Shown: positions 1 through 9,469, numbered from the stretch's first letter. The stretch: DNA of 64,000 nt from Stappia indica (GCF_020177335.1 NZ_JAIVMG010000001.1:558001-622000), one strand, 5' to 3'. Notes: generated by a model from the sequence alone, not told the origin. Made by a program: numbers and translations.

Positions 1-351
1 ACCGATATCCGCGCGCTGGTGGTGGATGGCAAGGTGATCGCCGCGATGAAGCGTACCGGCGCTGAAGGCGAGTTCCGCTCAAACCTGCATCGCGGCGGCA
101 GTGCGGAGCCCACCCGCATTTCGCCGGAGGAGCGGCAGGCCGCCGTTCGCGCAGCCAAGACCATGGGGCTCAATGTCTGCGGTGTCGACATGCTGCGGGC
201 CAATCATGGCCCCGTGGTGATGGAGGTGAACTCCTCCCCCGGGCTGGAAGGGGTGGAAAAGGCCACCGGCATCGACGTTGCCGGCAAGATCATCGAATTC
301 ATCGAGAAGAAAGCCAAACCGGGCAAGACCCGCACCAGGGGGAAAGGGTGA
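1..351 (+). CDS. rimK: RimK-type ATP-grasp ligase, 3' end only
   Basis: This is the C-terminal 116 residues of an ATP-grasp ligase of the RimK family, which adds glutamate residues to the C-terminus of ribosomal protein S6. The reading frame is open from base 1, so the N-terminal part lies outside the window. The visible part carries the family's late ATP-grasp signatures: [12 protein letters not shown], then GVDMLR and [12 protein letters not shown], which hold Mg/ATP-contacting acidic and Asn residues. The stop codon overlaps the GTG start of the next gene by four bases, so the two are translationally coupled. A RimK next to an AstE-like zinc hydrolase is a recurring pair in proteobacteria. 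Family assignment is firm. The true substrate (S6 or a peptide) cannot be seen here. Confidence 0.9.
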   Translation, partial: TDIRALVVDGKVIAAMKRTGAEGEFRSNLHRGGSAEPTRISPEERQAAVRAAKTMGLNVCGVDMLRANHGPVVMEVNSSPGLEGVEKATGIDVAGKIIEFIEKKAKPGKTRTRGKG

Positions 352-1433
352 CGCCGCCGACGGCCTCACAGCCGGCACGGCCCCGGGGCGGAGCGGAGCC
401 GCGTCCGCCCTTCGCGATCGGATCCTTCACGATCGCCCCGGGGGAGCGGCGCACCATCGACCTTCCGGTCAGCGTGTTGTCCGACCACACGCCGGTTTCC
501 ATGTCGGTGCATGTGGTCCATGGCGCACGCCCCGGACCGACGCTGTTCGTCAGCGCGGCGATCCATGGCGACGAAATCATCGGCGTGGACATTGCCCGCC
601 GGGTTCTGCGCCAGCCGGCGCTGGAGAACCTGCGCGGAACCTTGCTGGTGGTCCCGATCGTCAATGCCTTCGGCTTCCACAGCCATTCCCGCTACCTGCC
701 GGACCGGCGCGACCTCAACCGCAGCTTCCCCGGCAGCCCGCGCGGGTCGTTGGCCGCCCGCCTTGCCCATCTTTTCATGACCGAGGTGGTGGCGCGCGCC
801 GATATCGGCATCGACCTGCACTCCGCCGCCATTCACCGGACCAACCTGCCACAAATCCGCGTCTCACCATCCAAGCCCGAAACCCTCGCCCTTGCCGAAA
901 CCTTTGGCGCGCCGGTGATTCTCACCTCGCCGCTGCGTGAGGGGTCACTGCGGCAGGCGGCGCAGCAGCATGATGTCGACATCCTGTTGTTCGAGGGCGG
1001 CGAGGGTCTGCGTTTCGATGAATTCGCCGTGCGGGTCGGCGTCAGCGGCATCCTGCGGGTGATGCGCCAGCTCCACATGATCGGCCCGAAGGGCGTCACC
1101 AGGCCGAAGGCGCCGCCGATCAAGGTCGGCTCCAGCACCTGGCTGCGCGCGCCGGCCGGAGGATTGCTGCGCGCGTTCAAGACCATCGGCGACACGCTGA
1201 CGCCGGGCGATCTGCTCGGCACCGTCTCCGATCCCTTTGGCGAGGTGGAACAGGATGTCGTCGCCACAACCGCCGGCCTGATCATCGGTCGCACCAACCT
1301 GCCGGTGGTGAACGAGGGCGATGCATTGTTTCACATCGCAGCCATGCCCCATGACGATGCCCTGAGCACCATCGACAGCCTGACGGAACAACTCGGCAGC
1401 GATCCGCTGTTCGATGAGGATGAAATCATCTGA
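348..1433 (+). CDS. Succinylglutamate desuccinylase/aspartoacylase-family zinc hydrolase
   Basis: This is a 361-residue protein of the AstE/ASPA carboxypeptidase-like family. The zinc ligands are visible as HGDE (H73, E76) and DLHSA (H158). The substrate-binding motif DLNRSFPG is at 122-129, and the likely general base Glu sits in LLFEGGEG near 216. The C-terminal third resembles the lipoyl-like beta domain of many family members. The GTG start overlaps the rimK stop (GTGA), and no better start lies nearby. The genuine AstE of arginine catabolism is found with other ast genes, which are absent here. The rimK linkage suggests a role in processing the products of RimK or of peptides. That function is inference; the fold and metal site are direct reading. 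Confidence 0.85.
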   Translation: MTPPTASQPARPRGGAEPRPPFAIGSFTIAPGERRTIDLPVSVLSDHTPVSMSVHVVHGARPGPTLFVSAAIHGDEIIGVDIARRVLRQPALENLRGTLLVVPIVNAFGFHSHSRYLPDRRDLNRSFPGSPRGSLAARLAHLFMTEVVARADIGIDLHSAAIHRTNLPQIRVSPSKPETLALAETFGAPVILTSPLREGSLRQAAQQHDVDILLFEGGEGLRFDEFAVRVGVSGILRVMRQLHMIGPKGVTRPKAPPIKVGSSTWLRAPAGGLLRAFKTIGDTLTPGDLLGTVSDPFGEVEQDVVATTAGLIIGRTNLPVVNEGDALFHIAAMPHDDALSTIDSLTEQLGSDPLFDEDEII

Positions 1434-1519
1434 CCAAGGCCTGAGGCGGATCTGTTTTCTTTGACCGCCTCCGCGCCTTCGGCCAGTATGCCGCGCATTC
1501 ATCCACGGTGGAGGATTCC

Positions 1520-2809
1520 ATGACTGACCGCATTCCCGGCTTCTCGACGCTCGCCATTCACGCGGGCGCCCAACCGGACCCGTCCACCGGCGCGCGCACC
1601 ACGCCGATCTACCAGACGACCTCCTTCGTGTTCGATGACGTCGACCATGCCGCCTCGTTGTTCGGCCTGCAGGCGTTCGGGAACATCTATACCCGGATCA
1701 CCAACCCGACCACGGCGGTGCTGGAAGAGCGGGTCGCCGCGCTTGAGGGCGGCACCGCCGCGCTTGCCGTCGCGTCCGGCCATTCCGCGCAGTTGCTGAC
1801 CTTCCACGCCATGATGACCCCGGGCGACAACATTGTCGCGGCGAACAAGCTTTATGGCGGCTCGATCAACCAGCTCAACCATTCGTTCAAGAGCTTCGGC
1901 TGGAACGTCAAATGGGCGGATGCGGAAGACCCGCAGAGCTTCGCCGATCTGATCGACGACCGCACCCGCGCCGTGTTCATCGAGAGCCTGGCCAACCCGG
2001 GCGGCGTGGTGACCGACATCGCCGCGATTGCCGAAATCGCCAAGGCGCGCAACGTGCCGCTGGTGGTCGACAACACGATGGCCTCCCCCTATCTCTGCCG
2101 GCCGATCGAGCATGGCGCCGATATTGTCCTGCATTCGCTGACCAAGTTCATGGGCGGGCACGGCAACTCCATGGGCGGCGTCATCGTTGATGGCGGCTCC
2201 TATGACTGGTCGTCCAGCGAGAACTACCCGATGCTGTCCAAGCCCCGGCCGGAATACAACGGCATGGTGCTGCACGAGACCTTCGGCAATTTCGCCTTTG
2301 CCATCGCCTGCCGGGTGCTGGGCCTGCGCGATCTCGGACCGGCGATTTCGCCGATGAACGCCTTCCTGCTGCAGACCGGCATCGAAACCCTGCCGCTCCG
2401 CATGCAGCGTCATTGCGACAACGCGCTGAAGGTCGCCGAATATCTCGATGGGCACGACAAGGTCAGCTGGGTGTCCTACGCCGGACTTCCGGGCGATCCG
2501 AACTACGCCAAGCACCAGAAATACATGCCCAAGGGCGCCGGCGCGGTGTTCACCTTCGGGGTCAAGGGCGGCTATGACGCCGGCGTTGCCGTGGTCTCCA
2601 ACTGCGAGATCATCTCCCACCTTGCCAACATCGGCGACACCCGCTCGCTGATCATCCATCCGGCCTCCACCACCCATCGCCAGCTCACCGACGAGCAGAA
2701 GACGGCGGCGGGCGCTGGCCCCGACGTGGTGCGGATTTCCGTCGGCCTGGAAGACGCGGAAGACATCATCGCCGATCTGGATCAGGCGCTGGCCAGCGTC
2801 AAGGGCTGA
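1520..2809 (+). CDS. metY: O-acetylhomoserine sulfhydrylase (PLP enzyme)
   Basis: This 429-residue enzyme of the Cys/Met-metabolism PLP family makes homocysteine from O-acetylhomoserine and sulfide in direct-sulfuration methionine synthesis. The PLP lysine is K209 in SLTKFMGGHGNS and the PLP-pyridine Asp is in VVDNTMASP (D184). The early motif YTRITNPT is typical of the gamma family. The ATG at 1520 is chosen over an in-frame GTG 12 bases upstream because GGTGGAG sits at correct spacing before the ATG. Length matches MetY (about 430) better than MetZ (about 400). The gene stands alone and is followed by a GC-rich hairpin. A 7-bp inverted repeat (1443-1449 / 1465-1471) lies in the leader; no recognised SAM riboswitch was seen. 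Confidence 0.9.
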   Translation: MTDRIPGFSTLAIHAGAQPDPSTGARTTPIYQTTSFVFDDVDHAASLFGLQAFGNIYTRITNPTTAVLEERVAALEGGTAALAVASGHSAQLLTFHAMMTPGDNIVAANKLYGGSINQLNHSFKSFGWNVKWADAEDPQSFADLIDDRTRAVFIESLANPGGVVTDIAAIAEIAKARNVPLVVDNTMASPYLCRPIEHGADIVLHSLTKFMGGHGNSMGGVIVDGGSYDWSSSENYPMLSKPRPEYNGMVLHETFGNFAFAIACRVLGLRDLGPAISPMNAFLLQTGIETLPLRMQRHCDNALKVAEYLDGHDKVSWVSYAGLPGDPNYAKHQKYMPKGAGAVFTFGVKGGYDAGVAVVSNCEIISHLANIGDTRSLIIHPASTTHRQLTDEQKTAAGAGPDVVRISVGLEDAEDIIADLDQALASVKG

Positions 2810-2840
2810 CCGTCTTCACAGCGCGGCACAACAACAAACG

Positions 2841-2863
2841 GGCCGGGGAGCATCTCCCCGGCC
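2841..2863 (+). terminator. GC-rich hairpin after metY
   Basis: A 9-bp perfect stem (GGCCGGGGA / TCCCCGGCC) with a 5-base loop lies 31 bases after the metY stop. No T-tract follows, so it may be a weak or Rho-assisted terminator. Confidence 0.5.
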
Positions 2864-2900
2864 TGACAGACTGCTGAAAAGGACAACCGCCCCTCACGGC

Positions 2901-3027
2901 GTCATCCCGGGCAAGCGTCAGCGCGACCCGGGATCGGAGAGCCGGAAGGCAAGCGTTCCAATGGATTGGAGCCGACACGTTGTGGCTCCCTGATCCCGGA
3001 TCTCCGCTACGCTGCGTCCGGGATGAC
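2901..3027. repeat. Long imperfect inverted-repeat element (intergenic palindrome)
   Basis: Two arms of about 43 bases (2901-2943 and 2984-3027) are imperfect reverse complements of each other. Both outer ends read GTCATCCCGG facing outward, and both carry an internal CCGGGATC-type core followed by GGAGCC. The element occupies most of the 306-base gap between metY and the end of ctaA and contains no gene. This layout is that of a dispersed palindromic intergenic repeat of alphaproteobacteria. Whether other copies exist cannot be seen from one window. Confidence 0.7.
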
Positions 3028-3115
3028 GAACTCAGACGAATTGTCCTTACCCAAATGGCCCGGGGGCTTGCCGGTCCATCTTTGTTTCATCTCCCGAGGA
3101 TTGAAAACCGTCTCG

Positions 3116-4210
3116 TCAGCCGGCCGCCCGCGCCACATCGCCTGTATGCAGCCTCGCGCGGATCCAGAACTCGACCATGGCCGCGAGCACGATGACGATG
3201 AAGCCCTGATGGAACAGGGCCAACGTGAAGGGCACATGGCCAAGCAAGGTCAAGATGCCGAGGGTCATCTGCACGAACAGCACGCCAACCACCGCCAGCG
3301 CCACCGGACGCAGGGCGCGGGCGCTCGCGTTGCGCCATACCCGGACAGCCATCCAGACGGCCGCCAGAACCAGCAGATAGGCGGTAAGGCGATGCTGGAA
3401 CTGCACCGTCAACACGTTTTCGAAATGATTGAGCCACGCCGGCTGCATCAGCCACAGCCCATCCGGGATCCAGGCACCATCCATCAGCGGCCAGGTATTG
3501 AAGGTGAGGCCGGCATTGAGACCCGCGACCAGCCCGCCGAGGAAGATCTGCACGCCGAGCAGCGCCAGCAGCCCCCCCGCCGCGCCGCTGTAGCGGCCCC
3601 TCCCCCGGCGCGCCGGGCCGTCCAGTGGCGCCAGTGCCAGATGGCGAGCCAGCGCAAGCAGATAGGCAAGGATCAGGCAGGCAAGCGTCAGATGGGTTGC
3701 CAGTCGGTACTGGCTGACATCGACCCGGTCGACGAGACCGGAGGCCACCATCCACCAGCCGATCCCCCCTTGCATGCCGCCAAGCACGAAGCCTCCGATC
3801 AGCCAGGGGCGCAACCAGGGTTCCACCCGCCCGCGTGCCCAGAACCAGACCAGCGGCAGGAAGAAGGCCACGCCAATCACCCGGCCGAGCAAGCGGTGGC
3901 TCCATTCCCACCAGTAGATGAACTTGAACTCCGCCAGCGACATCCCCTTGTTGATGAGCTGGTATTCAGGGATCTGGCGGTATTTCTCCAGCTCCTCCTC
4001 CCACTCGGCAACGGAGAGCGGCGGAATCACCCCGTGGATCGGCTTCCATTCGGTGATCGACAGGCCGGATTCGGTCAGTCGGGTGGCGCCGCCGACCACG
4101 ATCATGGCGAAGATCAGCAGGCAAACGCCATAGAGCCAGACCCGAATGGCCCGCCGGTCGCGCGCGCGCTGCTCTGCCGTGTGCTCGAAAGACACTGCCA
4201 TATCCGTCAT
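3116..4210 (-). CDS. ctaA: Heme A synthase (COX15/CtaA family)
   Basis: This is a 364-residue integral membrane protein with about eight transmembrane segments. It converts heme O to heme A for aa3-type cytochrome oxidase. The four heme-ligand histidines of the family are present: H105 in EWSHRLLGR, H173 in RLATHL, H273 in FQHRLTAY and H334 in LFHQGF. The motif GGATRLTESGLSI in the first loop is diagnostic for the proteobacterial/mitochondrial (type 2, COX15) subgroup. An in-frame extension upstream exists, but the ATG at 4210 is preceded by GGAGG at ideal spacing. The gene is divergent from a DUF2842 gene and convergent with metY. No cytochrome oxidase genes are nearby. Confidence 0.95.
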   Translation of the reverse strand: MTDMAVSFEHTAEQRARDRRAIRVWLYGVCLLIFAMIVVGGATRLTESGLSITEWKPIHGVIPPLSVAEWEEELEKYRQIPEYQLINKGMSLAEFKFIYWWEWSHRLLGRVIGVAFFLPLVWFWARGRVEPWLRPWLIGGFVLGGMQGGIGWWMVASGLVDRVDVSQYRLATHLTLACLILAYLLALARHLALAPLDGPARRGRGRYSGAAGGLLALLGVQIFLGGLVAGLNAGLTFNTWPLMDGAWIPDGLWLMQPAWLNHFENVLTVQFQHRLTAYLLVLAAVWMAVRVWRNASARALRPVALAVVGVLFVQMTLGILTLLGHVPFTLALFHQGFIVIVLAAMVEFWIRARLHTGDVARAAG

Positions 4211-4382
4211 GTTTCCTCCGCCCTGACCCGTGCCTGAAGCTGGCTCGGAGCCTCCCCTCAAAGCCGGTTACAGACCGTGGCCGCGAATGACAAGGCTTGA
4301 CGCGCCCGGAGAATGTGACACATGCAGCGGACAAGCGCGGTTTGCCGCGCGCCCTCTCCCGCTGATACGGACGACAACGCCC

Positions 4383-4613
4383 ATGCCCTCTCGCCTGCGC
4401 AAGTTCATTGGAATGGTGATTCTGGTGACCTTCGTCATCGTCTACGCCTTCATCGCCATGGTGATTGGCGACATGACGCTGCAAAACGCCCATACAGCCG
4501 TGCAGATGCTTTATTTCGCCATCGCCGGTATCGCCTGGACCATTCCCGCCGGCGCGCTGATCTGGTGGATGGAGCGCCCCGCGACAATCAGCCGCAAGCA
4601 GGCTGAGGACTAA
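4383..4613 (+). CDS. Small two-helix membrane protein, DUF2842 family
   Basis: This 76-residue protein begins MPSRLRKF, followed by two hydrophobic segments (about 10-30 and 41-63) with the pattern FIAMVIGD between them and GALIWWMERP near the end. This layout is that of DUF2842, a small alphaproteobacterial inner-membrane family of unknown function often found near ctaA. The longer frame starting at 4230 has no coding character before 4383. The 3' end overlaps the deacetylase gene on the other strand by 26 bases, tail to tail. The family name is from recognition of the pattern; no function is proposed. Confidence 0.7.
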   Translation: MPSRLRKFIGMVILVTFVIVYAFIAMVIGDMTLQNAHTAVQMLYFAIAGIAWTIPAGALIWWMERPATISRKQAED

Positions 4614-5661
4614 GCCGGCTGCGGATCCGCTTCATGGCGTTGAGCACCGGGAACGGCGCGCCGGTGAGATACTGGGCAATGATCGCCCGATCCTGGAAGT
4701 AGCCATTCAGCGACACGCGCGGCAGCTCCAACAGCGGCTCGCCGCCGGTCAGGACGCCCGGATGGGTGGTCACCGCTGCACGAAAGCCGAACTCGCGCAC
4801 CGCCTCCGTCGACTGGTGGTTCACGGCAGCCTCGAAACCATAGGGATAGGCGAACATGGTGGGCCGAAGCCCCAGTTCCGCCTGGAACCGCTCAAGGCCC
4901 TGCCGGATTTCGGCGCGCATGTCGTCGCGAGTCAGGCGGGCCAGCGCGAAGTGATTGTGCGTATGCGCACCTAGGCTGAACAACGGATCGGCGCAGAGCC
5001 TGCGGATGTCATCCCAACCGAGGATGAGCTCCTCGGCCAACGCAGCAAGGTCCAGCCCATGGTGCTCGGCGAGCCGCCGGATCTCCATCCGCTGCGACCG
5101 TTCGCCAAGATCCAGCGAATACCACTTCAGCAGCCTGTCGAAGACCTGCCTCTTGCGTGCGGGGGTATTGGTCGGCAACCGCTGCATCCGTTCGCCGACC
5201 GGTGTTTCGATCGCCTCGGCCGAAGCAACGATCCGCTCCAGCGCTTCCCACCAGATTTCCGAGGTCCGATCCACGAAGCCGCTGGTGACGAAAATGGTGA
5301 AGGGCACCTGGTGTCGCTTCAGGACCGGATAGGCGATGTCGAGATTGTTGCGATAGCCATCATCGAAGGTCAGGGCGGCAAAGGGGCGCCCGCCGCTTTG
5401 CCCCATCCGGTCGACCGCCTCGTCCAGCGAGACGAAATCGAAGCCGGAACCACGCACCTGTTCGATGGTCTGCTCCAGAAAATCGGAGGTGACGGACAGG
5501 TGCCTGTTGGGGAGAAAGTCACCATGTGCTTTCCCTGTCCGCACGCTGTGCAGGGTGAAGATGAGGCCCTTGCCGGCTGTCAGCGGCGACAAGAGACGCC
5601 CGATGCCGCTCCAGTGAAGCAGTTTGCAGCCACTTCCAAGGATCTGCCGGCGCACGTCCAT
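4588..5661 (-). CDS. Polysaccharide deacetylase (CE4/NodB fold)
   Basis: This is a 357-residue member of the NodB-homology family (carbohydrate esterase 4), which removes N- or O-acetyl groups from polysaccharides. The metal-binding Asp motif TFDDGYRNN is at 98-106. The histidine motif is AHTHNH (H233, H235, H237), and FAYPYG (270-275) is the third motif. Between the first two motifs is an insert of about 120 residues, as in many EPS-locus deacetylases. No signal peptide is obvious. It is transcribed away from an acyltransferase gene, at the left edge of an exopolysaccharide locus, so modification of the exported polymer is the likely role. The substrate is unknown. Confidence 0.85.
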   Translation of the reverse strand: MDVRRQILGSGCKLLHWSGIGRLLSPLTAGKGLIFTLHSVRTGKAHGDFLPNRHLSVTSDFLEQTIEQVRGSGFDFVSLDEAVDRMGQSGGRPFAALTFDDGYRNNLDIAYPVLKRHQVPFTIFVTSGFVDRTSEIWWEALERIVASAEAIETPVGERMQRLPTNTPARKRQVFDRLLKWYSLDLGERSQRMEIRRLAEHHGLDLAALAEELILGWDDIRRLCADPLFSLGAHTHNHFALARLTRDDMRAEIRQGLERFQAELGLRPTMFAYPYGFEAAVNHQSTEAVREFGFRAAVTTHPGVLTGGEPLLELPRVSLNGYFQDRAIIAQYLTGAPFPVLNAMKRIRSRLSPQPACG

Positions 5662-5797
5662 TCCAGCCCCTTCCCGAGCGTCCCGATAACACAGGCGCGA
5701 GCCTAGCGACGTTTTCTTTAGAACTCCTTGCTATTTGAAATTGCAATAACGCCTCACGGCGGCCATCCAATTGGACTGAGAACGAGAGAACGCACGG

Positions 5798-7030
5798 ATG
5801 TCAGCAACCTCTGCGCCCCCCGCCTTCCGGCTCCCCGCACATACCTGGGAAGAGATGGATGCAGAAGCCATGAGGATCGATGCCATGCTGGAGTCCGGCG
5901 ACTTCGCCATCCGCGCCGCCAATGATCCCGCTGAGGTCGAGGTGGAATGGCGCGCCCTTCAGGAAAACGCGTTCGGCACGCTTTTCACCAGCTACGACTG
6001 GCTGTCGTCCTGGCAACACCATGTCGGACGGGCGCGGGGCATCGAAGCGCTGATCGTCGTCGGGACGATCGAGGGTAAGCCGGCGTTCCTGCTGCCGCTG
6101 GGACTGATGCGCGCGGCCGGCGGCACCCTGACCATCGCCCGCTTTCTCGCCGACTTCCATGGCAATCAGAACAGTGGCCTGTGGCGCCGGGACATCCTTG
6201 CCGGCATTCACGGGCGCACCCTCCGGAAGGCCCTGATTTCCATCGGCCGGCGCCACGGCATTGACCTCTTCGATCTGAAATATGTCCCGGCGGAGATCAA
6301 CGGACGTGTGCACCCCCTGGTTGATCAAGCGTCGATCGAAAGCCTCAACGCAATTCACGCCCTGCCACTGATCCCCGACTTCGATACGCTCTACAAGGCG
6401 CGGCGCAGTTCAAGCGCGCGCAAGAAGCTGCGGACCAAGGAAAAGAAACTCGGCGAGATCGGGCCGGTGCGCATCGAGCGTGCGCGGGACGCGGCAACTG
6501 CGCTTTCCTTCCTCGATACGCTGATCGCGCAGCGCGGCGCGCGGCAAGAAAGCAGCGGCATTCCCAATGTGTTCGAGCCGGAAGACGTTCGGGCGTTCTT
6601 GTCGGAGCAGCTCACAAAGGCTCTCGACGACGGATCGGACAGCTTCATGATCCACGCCCTGATCGTCGGCGACGCGGTCAAGGCGACCTATCTGTCCGGC
6701 CTCCAGTTCGACCGGTTCCACGCCTACACCAACAGCATCAGCGAGGACGTGGCCGCCTGCAGCCCTGGCGACATCCTGCTGAACCATGTGGTCGCCGAGG
6801 CATGCGCGCTCGGCGCCGCGACCTTTGACTTCGGTCTGGGCGCGGAGCGCTACAAGACCGCCTGGGCGGACAAGGAGGTCTTGATGGATATCGAGATCCC
6901 GGTCACGTTCAAGGGCCGCTGCGCCGAGATGAGCGTGCGTGCGCTGCGCAACAGCAAACGCTATATCCGCAACTCCCCGCGCCTGTGGGCCATCGTCCGC
7001 CGACTGCGCCGCCTCGGCCTGCCGCTCTGA
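5798..7030 (+). CDS. FemAB/CelD-type GNAT acyltransferase
   Basis: This 410-residue protein has the double-GNAT-like layout of the CelD/BcsL family (Pfam Acetyltransf_6). Supporting segments are FTSYDWLSSWQHH near residue 65, a basic RRSSSARKKLRTKEKK stretch after about 200, and the C-terminal FDFGLGAERYKTAWADKE motif near 345. Such proteins are common in exopolysaccharide and cellulose loci and are thought to acylate sugars or lipid-linked intermediates. It diverges from the deacetylase gene across 136 bases that must contain both promoters. The pairing of an acyltransferase with a deacetylase suggests tuning of polymer acetylation, which is inference. No catalytic residue can be assigned with certainty. 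Confidence 0.75.
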   Translation: MSATSAPPAFRLPAHTWEEMDAEAMRIDAMLESGDFAIRAANDPAEVEVEWRALQENAFGTLFTSYDWLSSWQHHVGRARGIEALIVVGTIEGKPAFLLPLGLMRAAGGTLTIARFLADFHGNQNSGLWRRDILAGIHGRTLRKALISIGRRHGIDLFDLKYVPAEINGRVHPLVDQASIESLNAIHALPLIPDFDTLYKARRSSSARKKLRTKEKKLGEIGPVRIERARDAATALSFLDTLIAQRGARQESSGIPNVFEPEDVRAFLSEQLTKALDDGSDSFMIHALIVGDAVKATYLSGLQFDRFHAYTNSISEDVAACSPGDILLNHVVAEACALGAATFDFGLGAERYKTAWADKEVLMDIEIPVTFKGRCAEMSVRALRNSKRYIRNSPRLWAIVRRLRRLGLPL

Positions 7031-7109
7031 GGCGGTGAGGCTGCCTCTGCGGGAGCCCTTCCAACAGCCTGATCGCCTCCTACTCACGCAACCGAGAGCC
7101 TGCCGTCTG

Positions 7110-9359
7110 TCAGGCCGCCATGTCGGAGCGTGGCCGCTTGCCGCCGTCGTCCCGGCTCACGGTTTCGATCGCCACCGGTGCGCCGGTGTGTTCTTCCAGC
7201 ATCCGCAGCGCCTCTTCCAGCTCCGGGCCTGCCGGCGATCCGCCGGACGCCACCACCACCTGATCGGCCATGGCCAGGATCTGCGCGCTGATGAGGGAAT
7301 CGTCGATCAACCCGAGATCGAAGAACACCTGGTCGTAGGTATGGTCGATGGCGGTCATCAGCGTTTCGAAACGGCCGCTCTGCGCCAGGTCATCGTCGAT
7401 GAGCTGGCGGCCCGACTCGATCACATGCGCGCGCGAGGCCGTATCGCGATAGATCACCCCGGCGAACGAGGCGCTGCCATCCAGAAGCTCGGCAAACCCG
7501 GCCACGGCCTCCGGATCGGCGAGATCCGGGCGCACCTCCAGAAACAGTGGCAACACGCCCTGTTCGGCCGCCTCCCGCACCAGGCGGAACGCCACTTCCT
7601 GCGCCACTTCATCGTTGTCGACACTGAGAACGGCAATCCGGCGGGGCCGGTCCTGCGCAGGACGGGAAACCGGAGCATAGGCTGACGCCGCCGTTTCCGC
7701 GGCGCTCATCTTCGGTTCATCGCCCGCGGGCGCCTCTGCCTGGGCCGCTTCCGGCGCCTCGGTCGGCGCAGCCGCGCCCGCCTGAGCGGGGGTGACCGTC
7801 TGGGGCGCGCCAAAGCCATAGGAAAAGGCACCGCCACCCGCACGGGCATAGCTGGCCGCACCAAAAGCGCCCGCGCCAAATCCGGCGGTGGTCACTGGCG
7901 TCGGCATCGCCGGCGGCGCCGGGCTGTCGGAGGCTTCTCCGTCTGCCAGCGGCACGTACACAAAGACCCGGCCGGAAAGGAACTGCCCCAGCACGACCCA
8001 GGTAGCGCCGAGCACAAGCGTTGCCAGGGTTGCGATAATCGTGATCGGCAGGACCTTGGGCGAGAAAGGCTCCTGCGGAACCGTGGCCCGGGAGATGACA
8101 CGGGCATCGGCGGCCAGCACCGTCGCATTGCGCCGGGTGTCCGCCTCGCGGTAGCGGATCATCAACTGATCGAGCTGCGCCGCCTTGACGCCGGCTTCCC
8201 GTTCCAGTTCGCGCAGGCGGATCTGATCCTCGTTCGACTTGGCCGCCCGCGCCTTCAACTCGTTCAAGGTTGCGCTCAGCGAAGCAACGCGATCCCGCGC
8301 CACCTTCGCGTCGTTCTCAAGACCGGCGATGACCTTGCCCGCTTCGCCGCGAATCTGCCGGTCGAAATCGGTGAGCTGCGAGCGCAGAGCCCGGATCTGC
8401 GGATGGTTCGGCAGCAAGGTGGTCGAGAGTTCGGCGATCCGCCCCTGCAACTCCACCTGGCGCTCACGCAGCCGCTGGATCAGCTGCGAGTTCAGCACCT
8501 CACTGGCGCTGTCCAGCGAACCACCCTGCTTCAGAAGGCGCCGGAGCTGATTGGCCCGGGCCTCGGCCTGGGACTGGGCGGCGCGTGCGTCGGAAAGCTC
8601 AGTGCTGATTTCACCGAGCTGCTGCTGATCCAGCGTCTGATTGTCCGCGCCAAGCAACAGGTCGGCCTGCGAGCGGAACGCCTCGACCTTCTCCTGCGCC
8701 GCCTTTACCTCCTGCTGCAGCCGCTCGATCTGCGGCTCCAGTGCCGTCGCGGCGAAGTCCGTCGTCTCGCGCTTCACTGTCGACTGCAGGTTGAGATACT
8801 CCTCGACCAGCGCATTGGCGACACCCGCGGCAAGTTCCGGATCCCGTGAGACGAAACGCACAGCGATGACCCGCGAACCATCTACCCGGTAGACTTCAAG
8901 GTTCTCATAAAACTTCTTCAGCACCCGCTCTTCCCGCGAGGTACGCCCCGGATCGCGCATCAACCCCAGGGAGATGAACATATCCGTCACCAGCCCCGAG
9001 GAGCCATTACCGCCGAACTCCGGAACCGCGGCAAGATCCATGCGCTTGGCCACACGGCGCGCCAGATCGCGGGACATCAGCAACTCGACCTGGCTGGCAA
9101 CCCCCTCCCCGTCCAGCAGAGCCCGCTCTTCCTCCGCGCCGCGCGCGTCCCCCGGATAGACCGGGCCGGAGGTTTCAATCAGCACCTTGGCTTCGCCGCG
9201 ATATTTGGGGGAAACGAATTGCAACCCGACAAGAGCAATCAGCGCAACCGCCGCGCACAGCGGCAGCAACCAGCGCAAGGCACCACGCAGGGCGCCAAGT
9301 ATCGCGGACAGGTCGATCTCGACCCTTTCATCCGCGCCCGAGGGCTGGGGCTGATTCAT
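7110..9359 (-). CDS. Wzc/GumC/ExoP-like polysaccharide co-polymerase with a degenerate kinase-like domain
   Basis: This is a 749-residue chain-length determinant. It has a Wzz domain with TM1 at about 30-50, a long coiled-coil periplasmic region (200-410) containing the GNVR-type motif LLPNHPQIRALRSQL (315-329), TM2 at about 437-461, an Ala/Pro/Gly-rich linker (475-570) and a C-terminal Rossmann-like region (572-735). That last region aligns in position with the BY-kinase domain of ExoP/Wzc. However, where the Walker A loop should be it reads RIAVLSVDNDEVAQEV, with no GxGKS/T, and there is no terminal tyrosine cluster. VFFDLGLID keeps the shape of the Walker B strand. The protein probably works as a scaffold rather than a kinase. 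It is divergent from the export lipoprotein gene; the start is supported by GGAG at 8 bases. Confidence 0.88.
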   Translation of the reverse strand: MNQPQPSGADERVEIDLSAILGALRGALRWLLPLCAAVALIALVGLQFVSPKYRGEAKVLIETSGPVYPGDARGAEEERALLDGEGVASQVELLMSRDLARRVAKRMDLAAVPEFGGNGSSGLVTDMFISLGLMRDPGRTSREERVLKKFYENLEVYRVDGSRVIAVRFVSRDPELAAGVANALVEEYLNLQSTVKRETTDFAATALEPQIERLQQEVKAAQEKVEAFRSQADLLLGADNQTLDQQQLGEISTELSDARAAQSQAEARANQLRRLLKQGGSLDSASEVLNSQLIQRLRERQVELQGRIAELSTTLLPNHPQIRALRSQLTDFDRQIRGEAGKVIAGLENDAKVARDRVASLSATLNELKARAAKSNEDQIRLRELEREAGVKAAQLDQLMIRYREADTRRNATVLAADARVISRATVPQEPFSPKVLPITIIATLATLVLGATWVVLGQFLSGRVFVYVPLADGEASDSPAPPAMPTPVTTAGFGAGAFGAASYARAGGGAFSYGFGAPQTVTPAQAGAAAPTEAPEAAQAEAPAGDEPKMSAAETAASAYAPVSRPAQDRPRRIAVLSVDNDEVAQEVAFRLVREAAEQGVLPLFLEVRPDLADPEAVAGFAELLDGSASFAGVIYRDTASRAHVIESGRQLIDDDLAQSGRFETLMTAIDHTYDQVFFDLGLIDDSLISAQILAMADQVVVASGGSPAGPELEEALRMLEEHTGAPVAIETVSRDDGGKRPRSDMAA

Positions 9360-9469
9360 GACTATTACTCCGCGAGATCCTGGAGCCCATTGTCGGGAAT
9401 TATGGTAAGCGGACCGTTAACCGGCGGAAAGTCGGCGCTTTCTCATTGATGCCCAATTCATTTCCCGTT

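Noticed and set aside
1434-1519. SAM-II type riboswitch in the metY leader
   Set aside because: Only a 7-bp stem with a 15-base loop is present. The pseudoknot sequence of SAM-II was not recognised.
2966-4237. 423-codon plus-strand ORF
   Set aside because: It is the antisense shadow of ctaA. Its composition (His/Gln/Pro-rich) is typical of reverse frames in GC-rich genes, and ctaA has all four heme histidines.
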